DNA of 64,000 bases from an uncultured Acidobacteriota bacterium (lineage in GTDB: Bacteria; Acidobacteriota; Terriglobia; Terriglobales; Acidobacteriaceae), in the NCBI GenBank assembly GCA_903873705.1, contig CAIQPK010000002.1:86880-150879 (forward strand), read 5' to 3'. Below are positions 37,145-45,867 of the stretch, one piece after another. The notes under the pieces were generated by a model. That model searched no databases. It was given only the letters and a program-made list of their open reading frames with translations, and was not told the DNA's origin. Positions within the stretch are counted from its first letter, which is position 1. Each line of letters starts with the position of its first letter. The position numbers and the translations under genes are program-made.

Positions 37145-37909
37145 ATGAATGCGTCGATTGTGGAAATGGGGAGGGCAGCAGTGGGTCCGACATTATTAGA
37201 AGAGGTCCGTCCGGAGGTTGCGGCGAGTCATCGGGTTCTGATTGTTGAGGACGATATTTCGTTGAGCAAGTTTCTGAGCCGCGAGTTGAAGCGGATGCGC
37301 TTTGCGGTAGATGTGAGCCATGATGGCGAGTCAGCTTATGAGTTTTTACGGGTGGCGACCTATGACCTGATCATCCTCGACTTGAACCTGCCGAATATGG
37401 ATGGGATCGCGTTTCTGGACCAGGCGCGGGCGCTGGCGAGGCCGCGGTTTCCCGTGCTGGTGCTGACGGGACGATCACGGACCGAGGATGTGATCCTGGC
37501 GCTGGACCACGGGGCGGATGATTGCCTGATCAAGCCGTTTTCCTTTCAGGAGCTGACGGCGCGGATGCGGAGTTTACTGCGGCGGAACTACGCGGGGCCG
37601 TCAGGGGGCGAGGTGGCGCAGGTGGGGGACCTGGTGATGCATCGCGAAGAGCGGCGGGTGATGCGCGGGGCGAGGCGGATTGAGCTGACGCCGCGGGAGT
37701 TCGCGATCCTGGAGTACCTGATGCGCCATGCGGGCAAGCCGGTATCGCGGGCGAGCCTGATGAAGGACGTGTGGAACATCGACTTCGATCCGACGACGAA
37801 TGTGGTGGACGTTTATATGAAGTATCTGCGCGACAAGATTGATTGCGATGGTGAAGTGAAACTGCTGCGCACGGTGCGGGGCGTGGGGTACGAGCTGAGC
37901 AATGAGTAG
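37145..37909 (+). CDS. OmpR-family response regulator
   Basis: 254 residues: about 28-residue lead, receiver (VLIVEDDISLSKF, LIILDLNLPNMDG, LTGRSRTED, LIKPF) and winged-helix DNA-binding domain (ELTPREFAILEYLMRHAG, TNVVDVYMKYLRDKID, VRGVGY). ATG 37145 lies after AGAGGAG. Its 3' end overlaps the next gene by eight bases, tying it to a kinase-like protein and a sigma-54 AAA+ protein. Confidence 0.9.
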   Translation: MNASIVEMGRAAVGPTLLEEVRPEVAASHRVLIVEDDISLSKFLSRELKRMRFAVDVSHDGESAYEFLRVATYDLIILDLNLPNMDGIAFLDQARALARPRFPVLVLTGRSRTEDVILALDHGADDCLIKPFSFQELTARMRSLLRRNYAGPSGGEVAQVGDLVMHREERRVMRGARRIELTPREFAILEYLMRHAGKPVSRASLMKDVWNIDFDPTTNVVDVYMKYLRDKIDCDGEVKLLRTVRGVGYELSNE

Positions 37910-38594
37910 TGCACTGGTACAGGACGAAGGACGGGCAGTGACGTTTCCGGTAGCGGCGGCCGGACAGGAGCGGCTGTGCGTGGGGCTTATGGAAATGCTG
38001 CACGCGGCGGCGCAGCCGTTGACGATCATGCAGGGACGGACGGATGCGCTGTTCGTCGACCAGATGGAGCCCGATGAGCTGCGCGGCGCTCTCCACGATG
38101 CGGCGAAGGAGGCGGAGCGGCTGCGGGTGTTGTTTGGGTATATGCAGGAGCTGGTAGCGGCCGAGAGCGCGAAGCCCAGCCTTTGGGCTCAGCCGCTGGC
38201 GCCGGCGCTGGAGAGGGTGGCGGAGGGGCTGGAGACGTTCCTGGCGGAAACGGGCGTGAGGCTGAAGGTTGGTGTGGGTGCGGGGCTGGAGATGGTGTTC
38301 GCTGATCGGAGCCGGTTGGAGCAGGCGCTGTCGCGGGTGGTGCTGGTGGCGTATGGACTCTCGCTGCCTTCAGACACGATCGAGATGATGGCGGACGTGA
38401 CGCCGACGGGGGCACGGATTGTGGTTCGCCATGAGCGTGCGCGAGGAGGGTTGAAAACGGAAGCGAAGATGAAGCTGGCCCTGGCCGAGGCCAGCGTGCG
38501 CAGCCAGCGCGGGGAGCTGGTGTGGACGACTGACCCGTTCAGCGTGGAGCTACGGCTGCGGAAGGCGCCGTCTGTGGGACAGGTGTTGGCGTGA
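37902..38594 (+). CDS. Degenerate histidine-kinase-like protein
   Basis: 230 residues, soluble. MEMLHAAAQPLTIMQGRTDAL resembles an H-box (L-x-H-x-x-x-x-P-L-T). The second half has the outline of an HATPase domain (ADRSRLEQALSRVVLVAYGL), but the N-box Asn and the glycine boxes are missing, so it is unlikely to bind or hydrolyse ATP. It may serve as a phosphotransfer or scaffolding partner between the response regulator before it and the AAA+ protein after it; both genes overlap it. Confidence 0.6.
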   Translation: MSSALVQDEGRAVTFPVAAAGQERLCVGLMEMLHAAAQPLTIMQGRTDALFVDQMEPDELRGALHDAAKEAERLRVLFGYMQELVAAESAKPSLWAQPLAPALERVAEGLETFLAETGVRLKVGVGAGLEMVFADRSRLEQALSRVVLVAYGLSLPSDTIEMMADVTPTGARIVVRHERARGGLKTEAKMKLALAEASVRSQRGELVWTTDPFSVELRLRKAPSVGQVLA

Positions 38595-39757
38595 GTGCAC
38601 AGGCCTTTCTGCCGCGAAGCGTAGAGGATGGGCAGCCGGTGGGGATCATGCTGGTGAGCCCTAACAGCCGGTTGCGCGCCGATCTGCGGGAGAAGCTGCG
38701 GCTGCCGCGGTGGGACCTGGTGGAGGCGGGGAGCGGGGCGGAGGCGCTGGAGTCATTGCATGAGCGGGTCAGCGAGATACTGCTGCTGGACCCTCTGTTG
38801 CCGGACCTCGTGTCGACGGAGTTCAGCGACATGGTGCGGCAGCAGTTTCCGAGTGTGCAGATACTGACGGTGAACGGGCATACCGGGCAGCTCGTGCTGG
38901 GGTCGGCTTCGCCTACGCCGCTGAGTGCGCGGGTGGCCGAGATGCTGTACGGTGGCAGCGTGCCGGTGCAGGTGGCGTCTCCGATCCAGATGCAGCGCAT
39001 GCGGGAGAAGGCGACGGGGCCGGGGCTGCGGGGGAGGGTGGGGGACTCGGATGCGATGCGGCGCGTTTATGAGCTGGCGCATCTGGTGGCGCATCGCGAT
39101 ACGACCGTGCTGGTGACGGGGGAGAGTGGGACGGGGAAGGATTTGATTGCGCAGGGCATTCATCTGCTGAGTCCCCGGGAGAAGCAGCCGCTGGTGGTGA
39201 TTAATTGCGCGGCTATTCCGGAGTCGCTGCTGGAGGCGGAGCTGTTTGGGTATGTGAAGGGATCGTTTACCGGCGCGGTGCAGTCGCGCATTGGGCGGAT
39301 TCATGCGGCGCATGGAGGGACGCTTTTTCTGGATGAGATTGGGGACATGCCGCTCTCCTTGCAGAGCAAGATCCTGCGCTTTCTTGAACAGGGCGAGGTG
39401 CAGCGAATTGGTGGGAATGACAATCTGAAAGTCGACGTGAGGGTAATCGCGGCGACGAATGCGGGATTGCAGGAGCTGGTGAAGCAGAAGCTGTTTCGCG
39501 AGGACCTTTATTATCGGCTGGCGATTTTTCCGATCAAGCTACCCCCACTGCGGGAGCGCGAGTGTGATGTGGCGAAGCTGGCGGAGGCGTTCCTGGCACG
39601 GTTTGCTCCAGGAGCTCGGTGGAGTACAGAGGCATTGCGGATGCTGGAAGAGCATGAGTGGCCGGGGAATGTGCGGGAGTTGCGGAACGTGGTGGAGCGG
39701 TGCGCGATTGTGAGCGCGGGGGCGGCAGAGATCATGGGGCGGCATGTGATGTTGTAG
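38591..39757 (+). CDS. Sigma-54-interacting AAA+ protein lacking a DNA-binding domain
   Basis: 388 residues. Residues about 15-125 resemble a receiver whose acidic pair is replaced (IMLVSPNSR), although LLLDPLLPD is kept. The AAA+ domain is complete: Walker A GESGTGKDLIA, sigma-54 loop GSFTGA, Walker B GGTLFLDEIGDM, sensor-like EHEWPGNVRELRN. The protein ends about 20 residues later, with no Fis-type HTH. The GTG start overlaps the preceding stop. Such activators can work without binding DNA (Helicobacter FlgR type); loss of a former HTH by truncation is the alternative. Confidence 0.82.
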   Translation: MSAQAFLPRSVEDGQPVGIMLVSPNSRLRADLREKLRLPRWDLVEAGSGAEALESLHERVSEILLLDPLLPDLVSTEFSDMVRQQFPSVQILTVNGHTGQLVLGSASPTPLSARVAEMLYGGSVPVQVASPIQMQRMREKATGPGLRGRVGDSDAMRRVYELAHLVAHRDTTVLVTGESGTGKDLIAQGIHLLSPREKQPLVVINCAAIPESLLEAELFGYVKGSFTGAVQSRIGRIHAAHGGTLFLDEIGDMPLSLQSKILRFLEQGEVQRIGGNDNLKVDVRVIAATNAGLQELVKQKLFREDLYYRLAIFPIKLPPLRERECDVAKLAEAFLARFAPGARWSTEALRMLEEHEWPGNVRELRNVVERCAIVSAGAAEIMGRHVML

Positions 39758-39779
39758 TCCGCGTTGAATCGTCTGCTAT

Positions 39780-40130
39780 GTTTGCTGGATGAGAATCGTT
39801 TCCAAGCCGACCAAAGCGGTGGGCCTGAATAAGTCCTGGCTACGAAGAACGGAAGAGACAAGTGGACACCGGTGACGGCGACCATCTACTCGTGCGAGTG
39901 GGCGGAACAGGCAAATCGCGGGGACTCGAACGTTGGACAGGATCACGTTGTCTACTTTTATCGAGTGGGGAAGAAATTCACACGGGATAATTTGTGGATT
40001 GTGGCCGGTCCGACGAGGACGACCTGAAGCGCAATGAGGAGTTTGGTGCCTCTATAACCCAGCGACTCCGCACGAGTCGTACTATCCCGATGAGCGAACG
40101 CAGGAGAGCTTTAGCAAGCCTCCGAGAGTG
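39780..40130 (+). pseudogene. Frameshifted remnant of a small membrane/secreted protein gene
   Basis: No single frame is open, but three frames join into one plausible protein: TPVTATIYSCEWAEQA and VVYFYRVGKKFTRDN (from about 39838), then FVDCGRSDEDDLKRNEEF (from about 39991), then CLYNPATPHESYYPDE (from about 40053). The order matches DUF3592-like proteins, where a VxYxYxVxGxxF strand is followed by an E-D-x-x-x-R segment and YNPxxPxxSYY. At least two single-base shifts, near 39991-39993 and 40051-40054, break it. Also explains most of the 430-base gap. Confidence 0.5.
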
Positions 40131-40188
40131 GATATGCTTCACCGCTTTTGCCTTCTCCCGTCCTTCCTGCGCGAGACCCCCACCTCCC

Positions 40189-40707
40189 CTACGGCGCCGC
40201 CGGCAAATCCGAGTTCCACGTATCCACGATGCACTTCCACCCACCATCCGGCTGTTTCTTCCAGATCTCGACATTCTTCCCATAGTCGTTGATCGGCTTA
40301 CCATGGGTGTCCTTCGCCGTGAACTCATACGCTCCATACAGATAAGCCAGTTCACCCGAAGCCGCCACTTCCACCTTTGACGGCGTCCAAGTCAGCACCA
40401 GCCCCGGCAGCCCCAGCAACCCCGCCACCGACGCTCGAATGGCCTCCTTCGTCTTCGCCACCTTCTCATTCGGCGGCAGCACCACCGCATCAGGCGTATA
40501 AAACGCCATCCACTCATCCGGATTCTTCGTCGCCCCCGCCTTCACCCAGTCCGCATCCAGCCGCCGAATCGCGGCTTCATCCGCGCGCGTATTCGGATTC
40601 ACTGTCAGCGTTCCACCACCCGAGCGGCAGCCACCAACCAACAGGATCGCCAGACCCAAAACCCCCGCGCCCGCACTGCTGCGACAACCCGCCCAAAAGT
40701 CGTTCAT
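40189..40707 (-). CDS. SnoaL/DUF4440-type lipoprotein
   Basis: 172 residues. Lipobox LLVGGC near residue 27, then a nuclear-transport-factor-2-like fold: IRRLDADWVKAGATKNPDEWMAFYTPDAVVLPP-style beginning and EIWKKQPDGGWKCIVDTWN end. This fold hosts steroid-isomerase-like enzymes and ligand binders; catalytic role unknown. Converges with the remnant gene on the plus strand. Confidence 0.8.
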   Translation of the reverse strand: MNDFWAGCRSSAGAGVLGLAILLVGGCRSGGGTLTVNPNTRADEAAIRRLDADWVKAGATKNPDEWMAFYTPDAVVLPPNEKVAKTKEAIRASVAGLLGLPGLVLTWTPSKVEVAASGELAYLYGAYEFTAKDTHGKPINDYGKNVEIWKKQPDGGWKCIVDTWNSDLPAAP

Positions 40708-40791
40708 TCATACCCTCTAACCCCAGCATCGACGATCAAAACACCGCCGTCGTGGAATCGAAACTACTTCCCCGCGGAATCCCCTGTCAAT

Positions 40792-41532
40792 TCAACCCGC
40801 CTTCTTTCCCGTGCCCAGCATCCTCCGCAGCGCCATCGCATTCCCCAGCGCATGGTTCGAAGCGGTGTTATCGAAGATCACCCACACCTCCTTCGCCGTC
40901 TTCTCTGCCTTCACCTTCTTCGCCACATCCCGCAAAAAAACATCTTCATAAGCCGACCAGTACTTCCGCGGCGACCCATGCAGCCGGTAGTACCGCAGCC
41001 CCGTCCACCCACCCGGCTCTCCTGCCAGAGCCGACCCCTGCGGCGGATCGGCCATCGCACGCGCCACCTCAAACTCCCGCAGCAGCCGCTCCACCATTGG
41101 CGCAAACCACGACCCATGCCGAGGCTCCACCACTACCGCGCCAGTATGCAGTTCCCGCAGTGTCTCAAGAAACTCACGCGCCACACCTTCCTCAAACTCC
41201 AGCTTCGGCGGCAACTGCACCAGCACCGGCCCCAGCTTCTCACCCAGTGGCCGCACATTCTCAAAGAACGCCGCCAACTCCGCACCGCAACGGCACAGCT
41301 TCGCGCCATGCGTTACCGTCTTGGCCAGCTTCACCGCAAACTTGAAATCCTCCGGCGTCGTCCGAGCCCAGCGCTCAAACGTCTTCGCCCGGTGCGGCTT
41401 ATAAAACGTCGAGTTGATCTCCACCCCATTCATCACCGCCGCATACTGCTCCAGATGCGTCCCCGCCACCCCGGCCTCCGCATACATCTTCGGCACCACC
41501 CACCCCGCTGTACCCACAAAAGTCTTCAGCAC
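40792..41532 (-). CDS. DUF72 family protein
   Basis: 246 residues, TIM-barrel-like DUF72. Family marks are FVGTAGWVVP, VEINSTFYKPH, FKFAVKLAKTVTH, LVQLPPKLEF, VVVEPRHGSWF, YYRLHGSPRKYW and VIFDNTASNHALGNA. Function is not established (a link to tRNA/DNA metabolism has been suggested). Isolated gene, divergent from the secreted protein gene at 41928. Confidence 0.9.
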   Translation of the reverse strand: MLKTFVGTAGWVVPKMYAEAGVAGTHLEQYAAVMNGVEINSTFYKPHRAKTFERWARTTPEDFKFAVKLAKTVTHGAKLCRCGAELAAFFENVRPLGEKLGPVLVQLPPKLEFEEGVAREFLETLRELHTGAVVVEPRHGSWFAPMVERLLREFEVARAMADPPQGSALAGEPGGWTGLRYYRLHGSPRKYWSAYEDVFLRDVAKKVKAEKTAKEVWVIFDNTASNHALGNAMALRRMLGTGKKAG

Positions 41533-41927
41533 CGCGCTCCTCTTTCCACCCCTCTAGAATGCCTCAACGCACCCCAGCGCCAATCCCGCCGCCACCTCCG
41601 CCGCGAAACTTGGCGCTTTAAATTTTGCGGACATTGCGTCAAAGCACTCCCTTCATCACCACGAGTACCACTGCCCTCACCCATAGCCCTGGTACCGCGC
41701 CGTCGCTTCTCACTCTCGCAGTTGGTCACCACGACGCTGAAACCACTTGACTTGCCTCCAGCCCCGGCGCAGAATCCCCGTAGCACCCCCGGCCATTTCT
41801 TCCCGCTCCATCGCTGTCGTTCCCACGCCTCTCCTCCTGCGCTACACATCGGGATCAGCCACACGTGACACCCTCCCCGGCCCCGGGCCCGCCTCCACTC
41901 ATCACATTCTCCAGGAAGGTTCCACCC
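41533..41927. other. Intergenic region, DUF72 / secreted protein
   Basis: 395 bases between two divergent genes. I see no gene, repeat or structured element; it presumably contains both promoters. Confidence 0.5.
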
Positions 41928-42788
41928 ATGACCCTGCTTTCCCGCAGCCTTGCGTCCCTCGTCTGCCTTCTTTCGCTCGCTCCCGCCTCCGCCCTCGCGC
42001 AACAGGCCTCCGTCGAAGGCCCGCCGCCCATCATGGTCATCAACCGCGAATTCCTCAAGCCCGGCCGCGGAGGCTCAGCTCATGAGAAAACCGAAGCCGC
42101 CTACCTCGCCGCCGCCCGGGCCGGTAAAGCTCCCTTCAACTACTTCGCTCTCACCTCCATGACCGGCCCCGACCAGGCCCTATTCGTCAGCAACTACGCT
42201 TCCTTCGCAGAGTGGGAAGCCCAGAACAAGCTCGCAGACAAAACGCCGGCCCTCGGCATGTCTCTCGATCACGCCATGCTCGCCGACGGCGACCTCCTCT
42301 CCTCAACCGACACCACCGTCTGGATGCACCGCCCCGACCTCAGCCTCAACGAATCCAGTCTCGCCGGCGTTCGCTACATGGAAATTCAGCAGGTCCACAT
42401 CAAGCCCGGCCACATGAAGGAGCTGGAGGACTGGGCAAAGATGTACAACGCCGGCTTCAAGAACATCCCTGGCGCCAACTGGGCCGCCTACCAGCAGGTC
42501 TACGGAAACGACAGCAACATCTTCCTCTTCATTACTCTCTACAAGTCGCTCTCGGAAACCGACGCCGCCATGGGCCCATCTTTCAAATCCTTCATGGCCG
42601 CGGTCGGTGAAGGCGGCATGAAGAAGCTCGACGCCATGGAGCAGGACGTCGCCCAGTCCGAGTCCCTTAACCTCTTCCGCATCAGCCCCAAAATGAGCCT
42701 TGTGCCGGACGCCATCATCAAACAGGACCCCGACTTCTGGAAGCCCAAGCCGGCCGCCCCCAAACCAGCCGCCAAACCCGCACCGTAA
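41928..42788 (+). CDS. Secreted hypothetical protein (286 aa)
   Basis: Signal peptide LASLVCLLSLAPASALA ends near residue 24. The mature part has two ferredoxin-like/ABM-style halves: IMVINREFLKPGRGGSAHEKTE (about residue 35) and MEIQQVHIKPGHMKELEDW (about 150), suggesting an internal duplication of a dimeric alpha-beta barrel unit. The C-terminus is Lys/Pro/Ala rich. Function unknown. ATG 41928 follows GGAAGG. Confidence 0.75.
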   Translation: MTLLSRSLASLVCLLSLAPASALAQQASVEGPPPIMVINREFLKPGRGGSAHEKTEAAYLAAARAGKAPFNYFALTSMTGPDQALFVSNYASFAEWEAQNKLADKTPALGMSLDHAMLADGDLLSSTDTTVWMHRPDLSLNESSLAGVRYMEIQQVHIKPGHMKELEDWAKMYNAGFKNIPGANWAAYQQVYGNDSNIFLFITLYKSLSETDAAMGPSFKSFMAAVGEGGMKKLDAMEQDVAQSESLNLFRISPKMSLVPDAIIKQDPDFWKPKPAAPKPAAKPAP

Positions 42789-42812
42789 CCAACCTGCGGT
42801 TCACCACACACA

Positions 42813-42840
42813 GCGATGCCCGGCTTCGGCCGGGCATCGC
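42813..42840 (+). terminator. Hairpin terminator after the secreted protein gene
   Basis: Perfect 12-bp stem GCGATGCCCGGC / GCCGGGCATCGC closed by a TTCG tetraloop, 25 bases after the stop. There is only a short T run after it, so it may act bidirectionally or mainly protect the transcript. Confidence 0.7.
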
Positions 42841-42871
42841 ATGTTTCGCAGCAGGATGGCGCATCCCCGCT

Positions 42872-43795
42872 CTATCTCGTCATCTTCGTCCACAACATGT
42901 GCGCCGCAATCTTGTACCGCCGCCAGTGCCCCAACGGAAAAATCACCAGCGCCTTCAGCATGATCTCCAGGTGCAGGGCGCCCTGCTCCCGCTCCATCAC
43001 TGCCAGCTCTGAAAGCAGCTCACTCCGCATGTGAAGCCGGTGAAACGGTCGCACCACCCCATTCACGGTCGGCCCGATATGCCGGTCATACACCTGCATT
43101 TCGCTGCGATACATCATGTACGCATTACCGCTGCGATTCTCCAGATGCACGCGATACAGGCATAACGCCTCGGGGCAGCTTACAAACCGGCCCCCGGCCT
43201 CATGCAATTTCAGCCACAAATCCCAGTCTTCGGCGCCCTTCATTGTGATATCGAACCCGCCCACCTTCACCAGCAGGCTGCGTCGGGCTACCACCGCGCT
43301 CGGCACAAAAAAGCAGCGAATATACAGCGTGCGAACAATGTTTGCCGTCTTCGGCGCGCGCTGAATGATGCCTAATCCGGCCTCTGAAAACAATTGCCGC
43401 GCACACACGCACACATCCGGCTCCAGCATCGTCGTCCGAATCAGGTTCATCTGCCGTTCCAGCTTGTCCGGCTCCCAGAGATCGTCATGGTCCAGAAAAG
43501 CCACCCAGTTTCCCGTCGCCAGTTCTATCCCGCGGTTGCGTGTCACCGCCGGCCCCGCGTTCGGGTAACTCGCCACCAGCACGCCCGGAAAACTCTGCGC
43601 TATGGCCACCGAGTCGTCCGTCGACCCATCGTCGATAACCAGGATCTCCCACGCCGGAAAAGTCTGCTTCTCCACGCTGGAAAGGGCAGCAGCCAGGTAG
43701 TTGGACCCATTAAAAACAGGAATCACCACCGACACGGTCTCCCGCGTCATCGGCTTCTTCAATTTCCTGTCGAGTCCTGGGCCTCCGGCGCTCAT
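42872..43795 (-). CDS. Family 2 glycosyltransferase
   Basis: 307 residues, GT-A fold. VSVVIPVFNGSNYLAAAL start, VIDDGSTDDSVAIA, GPAVTRNRGIELATGNWVAF-type and FLDHDDLWEPDKL (DxD), then MKGAEDWDLWLKL (ED acid/base region). Sugar and acceptor unknown; surface polysaccharide or protein glycosylation is likely. Start either ATG 43795 or ATG 43750 (MTRETVSVV), the latter closer to family practice. Confidence 0.9.
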   Translation of the reverse strand: MSAGGPGLDRKLKKPMTRETVSVVIPVFNGSNYLAAALSSVEKQTFPAWEILVIDDGSTDDSVAIAQSFPGVLVASYPNAGPAVTRNRGIELATGNWVAFLDHDDLWEPDKLERQMNLIRTTMLEPDVCVCARQLFSEAGLGIIQRAPKTANIVRTLYIRCFFVPSAVVARRSLLVKVGGFDITMKGAEDWDLWLKLHEAGGRFVSCPEALCLYRVHLENRSGNAYMMYRSEMQVYDRHIGPTVNGVVRPFHRLHMRSELLSELAVMEREQGALHLEIMLKALVIFPLGHWRRYKIAAHMLWTKMTR

Positions 43796-43872
43796 ACAGC
43801 GGTAAACCTTTCCTACAAATACGGGAGCTTCGACTACTGGGCCAGCAACCAGGTCTGCGAGTGATTCCGATC

Positions 43873-44907
43873 TTACACGGGCCGAGGGTTCCTATCTTCG
43901 AACTGGCGTTGATGCCAATAGGGATACGCCAGCGGCGCCTCACTCGCCGCGTCCAGTTTCGCCACCTGCTCGGCGGTCAAACTCCATCCCACCGCACCCA
44001 GGTTCGCCCGCAGCTGCTCCTCGTTCCGGGCCCCGATCACCACCGTCGCCACCGTCGGCCTCCGCAGCAGCCAGTTCAACGCCACCTGCGGAACACTCTT
44101 GCCCGCCTCAACGGCTACAGCGTCCAGCGCGTCGACCACCCTGTAAAGGTACTCATCCGCCATCTGCGGCCCGCCATCCGCCGCCTTGTGCAGCCGAGAC
44201 GTCTCCGGCAAGGGCTGCCCGCGCCGAAGCTTTCCCGTCAATCTCCCCCACCCCAGCGGAGACCACACCAGCGCCCCCACACCCTGGTCCACTGCCAGCG
44301 GCATCAGCTCCCACTCATAATCCCGCCCCACCAGCGAGTAGTAAACCTGGTGCCCCACATACTTCGCCCACCCGTACCGCTCGCTCACGCTCAGCGACTT
44401 CATCAGGTGCCACCCGGAAAAATTCGAGCACGCGATGTACCGCACCTTCCCTGCCCGCACGAATCCATCCAGCGTGTTCAGCGTCTCCTCCACCGGAGTC
44501 GACGCATCGAACGCATGCATGTGATAAACGTCCACATAATCCGTTCCCAGCCGCTTCAACGACCCCTCCAGCGCTCGCGTCAAATGGAACCGCGAGCTCC
44601 CCACATCATTCGGCCCCTTCAAATTCCCCTGCCGGAACGTCGCCTTGGTCGAGAGCAGCACATCCTCCCGCTTCAAATGCGCCACCGCCTTCCCCAGCAT
44701 CGTCTCGCTCGCCCCATCCGAGTACACATCCGCCGTATCGAAAAAGTTGCACCCCGCCTCCATGCACACATCGATCAGCTTCGTTGCATCCTCCTGCGAC
44801 GTCTCTCCCCACGCCTTGAAGAACTCACTCCCACCGCCAAACGTCCCCGTCCCAAAGCAAAGCTCCGGCACCTTCAACCCCGACTTACCCAGCAACCGAT
44901 ATTCCAT
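43873..44907 (-). CDS. Aldo/keto reductase
   Basis: 344 residues, NADPH-dependent (alpha/beta)8 barrel. MEYRLLGKSGLKVPELCFGT start, catalytic Asp/Tyr in FFDTADVYSDG, Lys in LLSTKATF, His in VDVYHMHAFD, and cofactor-binding VVIGARNEEQLRANL. Resembles the AKR11/AKR12 (YajO/Gfo-like voltage-channel) group. Substrate unknown. The 5' side abuts an island of repeats. Confidence 0.92.
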   Translation of the reverse strand: MEYRLLGKSGLKVPELCFGTGTFGGGSEFFKAWGETSQEDATKLIDVCMEAGCNFFDTADVYSDGASETMLGKAVAHLKREDVLLSTKATFRQGNLKGPNDVGSSRFHLTRALEGSLKRLGTDYVDVYHMHAFDASTPVEETLNTLDGFVRAGKVRYIACSNFSGWHLMKSLSVSERYGWAKYVGHQVYYSLVGRDYEWELMPLAVDQGVGALVWSPLGWGRLTGKLRRGQPLPETSRLHKAADGGPQMADEYLYRVVDALDAVAVEAGKSVPQVALNWLLRRPTVATVVIGARNEEQLRANLGAVGWSLTAEQVAKLDAASEAPLAYPYWHQRQFEDRNPRPV

Positions 44908-44935
44908 CTCTCACTCCCTCTCGCTTACCCAAACT

Positions 44936-45176
44936 GTCATCTCGACCGAAGCGCATAGCGCGCAGTGGAGAGATCCCCGCATTGGCTCTTGCTGTTGCTC
45001 TTGCTGTTGTCCTTGTCCTTGCCCGTTTTTCGTTGCTCGTTTCTCGCCGTCATGCTGAGCGCAGCGAAGAACCCCGAATTCGGGTCCTGCACCATCTTCA
45101 TCCGAAGCCCATCACCGCTCTTGCCTCTACCCTACCCACTACGCTCTACCATCTACCATCTACCCTCTACCCTCTA
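44936..45176. repeat. Composite intergenic repeat island
   Basis: In order: dispersed 51-bp element copy 2 (44936-44986); hexamer array CTTGCT/GTTGCT/CTTGTC of six units (44988-45023); period-7 stretch CGTTTTT, CGTTGCT, CGTTTCT (45024-45044); a GTCATGCTGAGCGCAGCGAAG element (from 45049); heptamers TCTACCA x2, TCTACCC x2, TCTA (45145-45176), the last overlapping the stop codon of the next gene. Confidence 0.85.
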
Positions 45177-45851
45177 GAACTCCTTCCCCAACCCCTCCGC
45201 CGCCCGATCCAACTCCCCCTGCGTCCGAAAGAACATCCGCCCCGGATTCGACCCCACAAAAAACCGCACCACAATCTCTCTCCGTTCCACTGTCCCAGTC
45301 TTCCCCGACGTAAACGGATACCCCAGCGCCTGCAGCAAATGCAGCGACCCCTCCGCGCCACTCGGATTCCCCGAGTCCCCCACAATCCCGTACACCGCGC
45401 GCTTCGTCCGCCGCGAGTACACCGCCACAAAATCTCCCACCCGCGCACCCTTATGCCGCGCTTCATCCCCCAGCACCACGTAGTTGATCTTCGTCGCGTC
45501 CACATACCGCAGCGGATCTTTCCGGTCCTTCCGCAACCGGTCAACATAATGCGTCGTCGAAACGTAATACCCCGGGTAAGGATCGTCAGGCCCCTGGATA
45601 ATCGGCACATTCGGATGATCGTCGTCGGTCAGATACCCCACAATCTCCGCCCCCGGCTGTCCCCGGTAGTGCGCATTTTTTAGATAGTCGAGCGTCTTCT
45701 TTCCCGGCGGCCCATACGCATTCGGTGCGCCGTCCACGTCGATCTCCATCCGCGTCACAATCTCAAACGACCTCGGCCCCGCGCGCTCACCCACACTCGC
45801 ACCAGCGACGCCTGCCAGCACCCCGATCACCGCCACCCGTGCCACTCTCAT
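45174..45851 (-). CDS. GH75-like (chitosanase-type) secreted protein
   Basis: 225 residues, short signal peptide. Resembles the fungal-type chitosanase family 75: TRMEIDVDGAPNAYGPP contains the candidate nucleophile/general-acid Asp, YVDATKINYVVLG and VAVYSRRTKRAVYGIVGDSG are the core strands, and GAEGSLHLLQALGYP would hold the catalytic Glu. If active it hydrolyses chitosan or a similar aminosugar polymer outside the cytoplasm. Downstream of the NHL gene by 16 bases, probably co-transcribed. Confidence 0.6.
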   Translation of the reverse strand: MRVARVAVIGVLAGVAGASVGERAGPRSFEIVTRMEIDVDGAPNAYGPPGKKTLDYLKNAHYRGQPGAEIVGYLTDDDHPNVPIIQGPDDPYPGYYVSTTHYVDRLRKDRKDPLRYVDATKINYVVLGDEARHKGARVGDFVAVYSRRTKRAVYGIVGDSGNPSGAEGSLHLLQALGYPFTSGKTGTVERREIVVRFFVGSNPGRMFFRTQGELDRAAEGLGKEF

Positions 45852-45867
45852 CCTGTCGTCCGCGCCC

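Noticed and set aside
44908..45173. Insertion sequence remnant between the reductase and the GH75-like gene
   Set aside because: No transposase fragment or terminal inverted repeats; content is simple-sequence and dispersed repeats.
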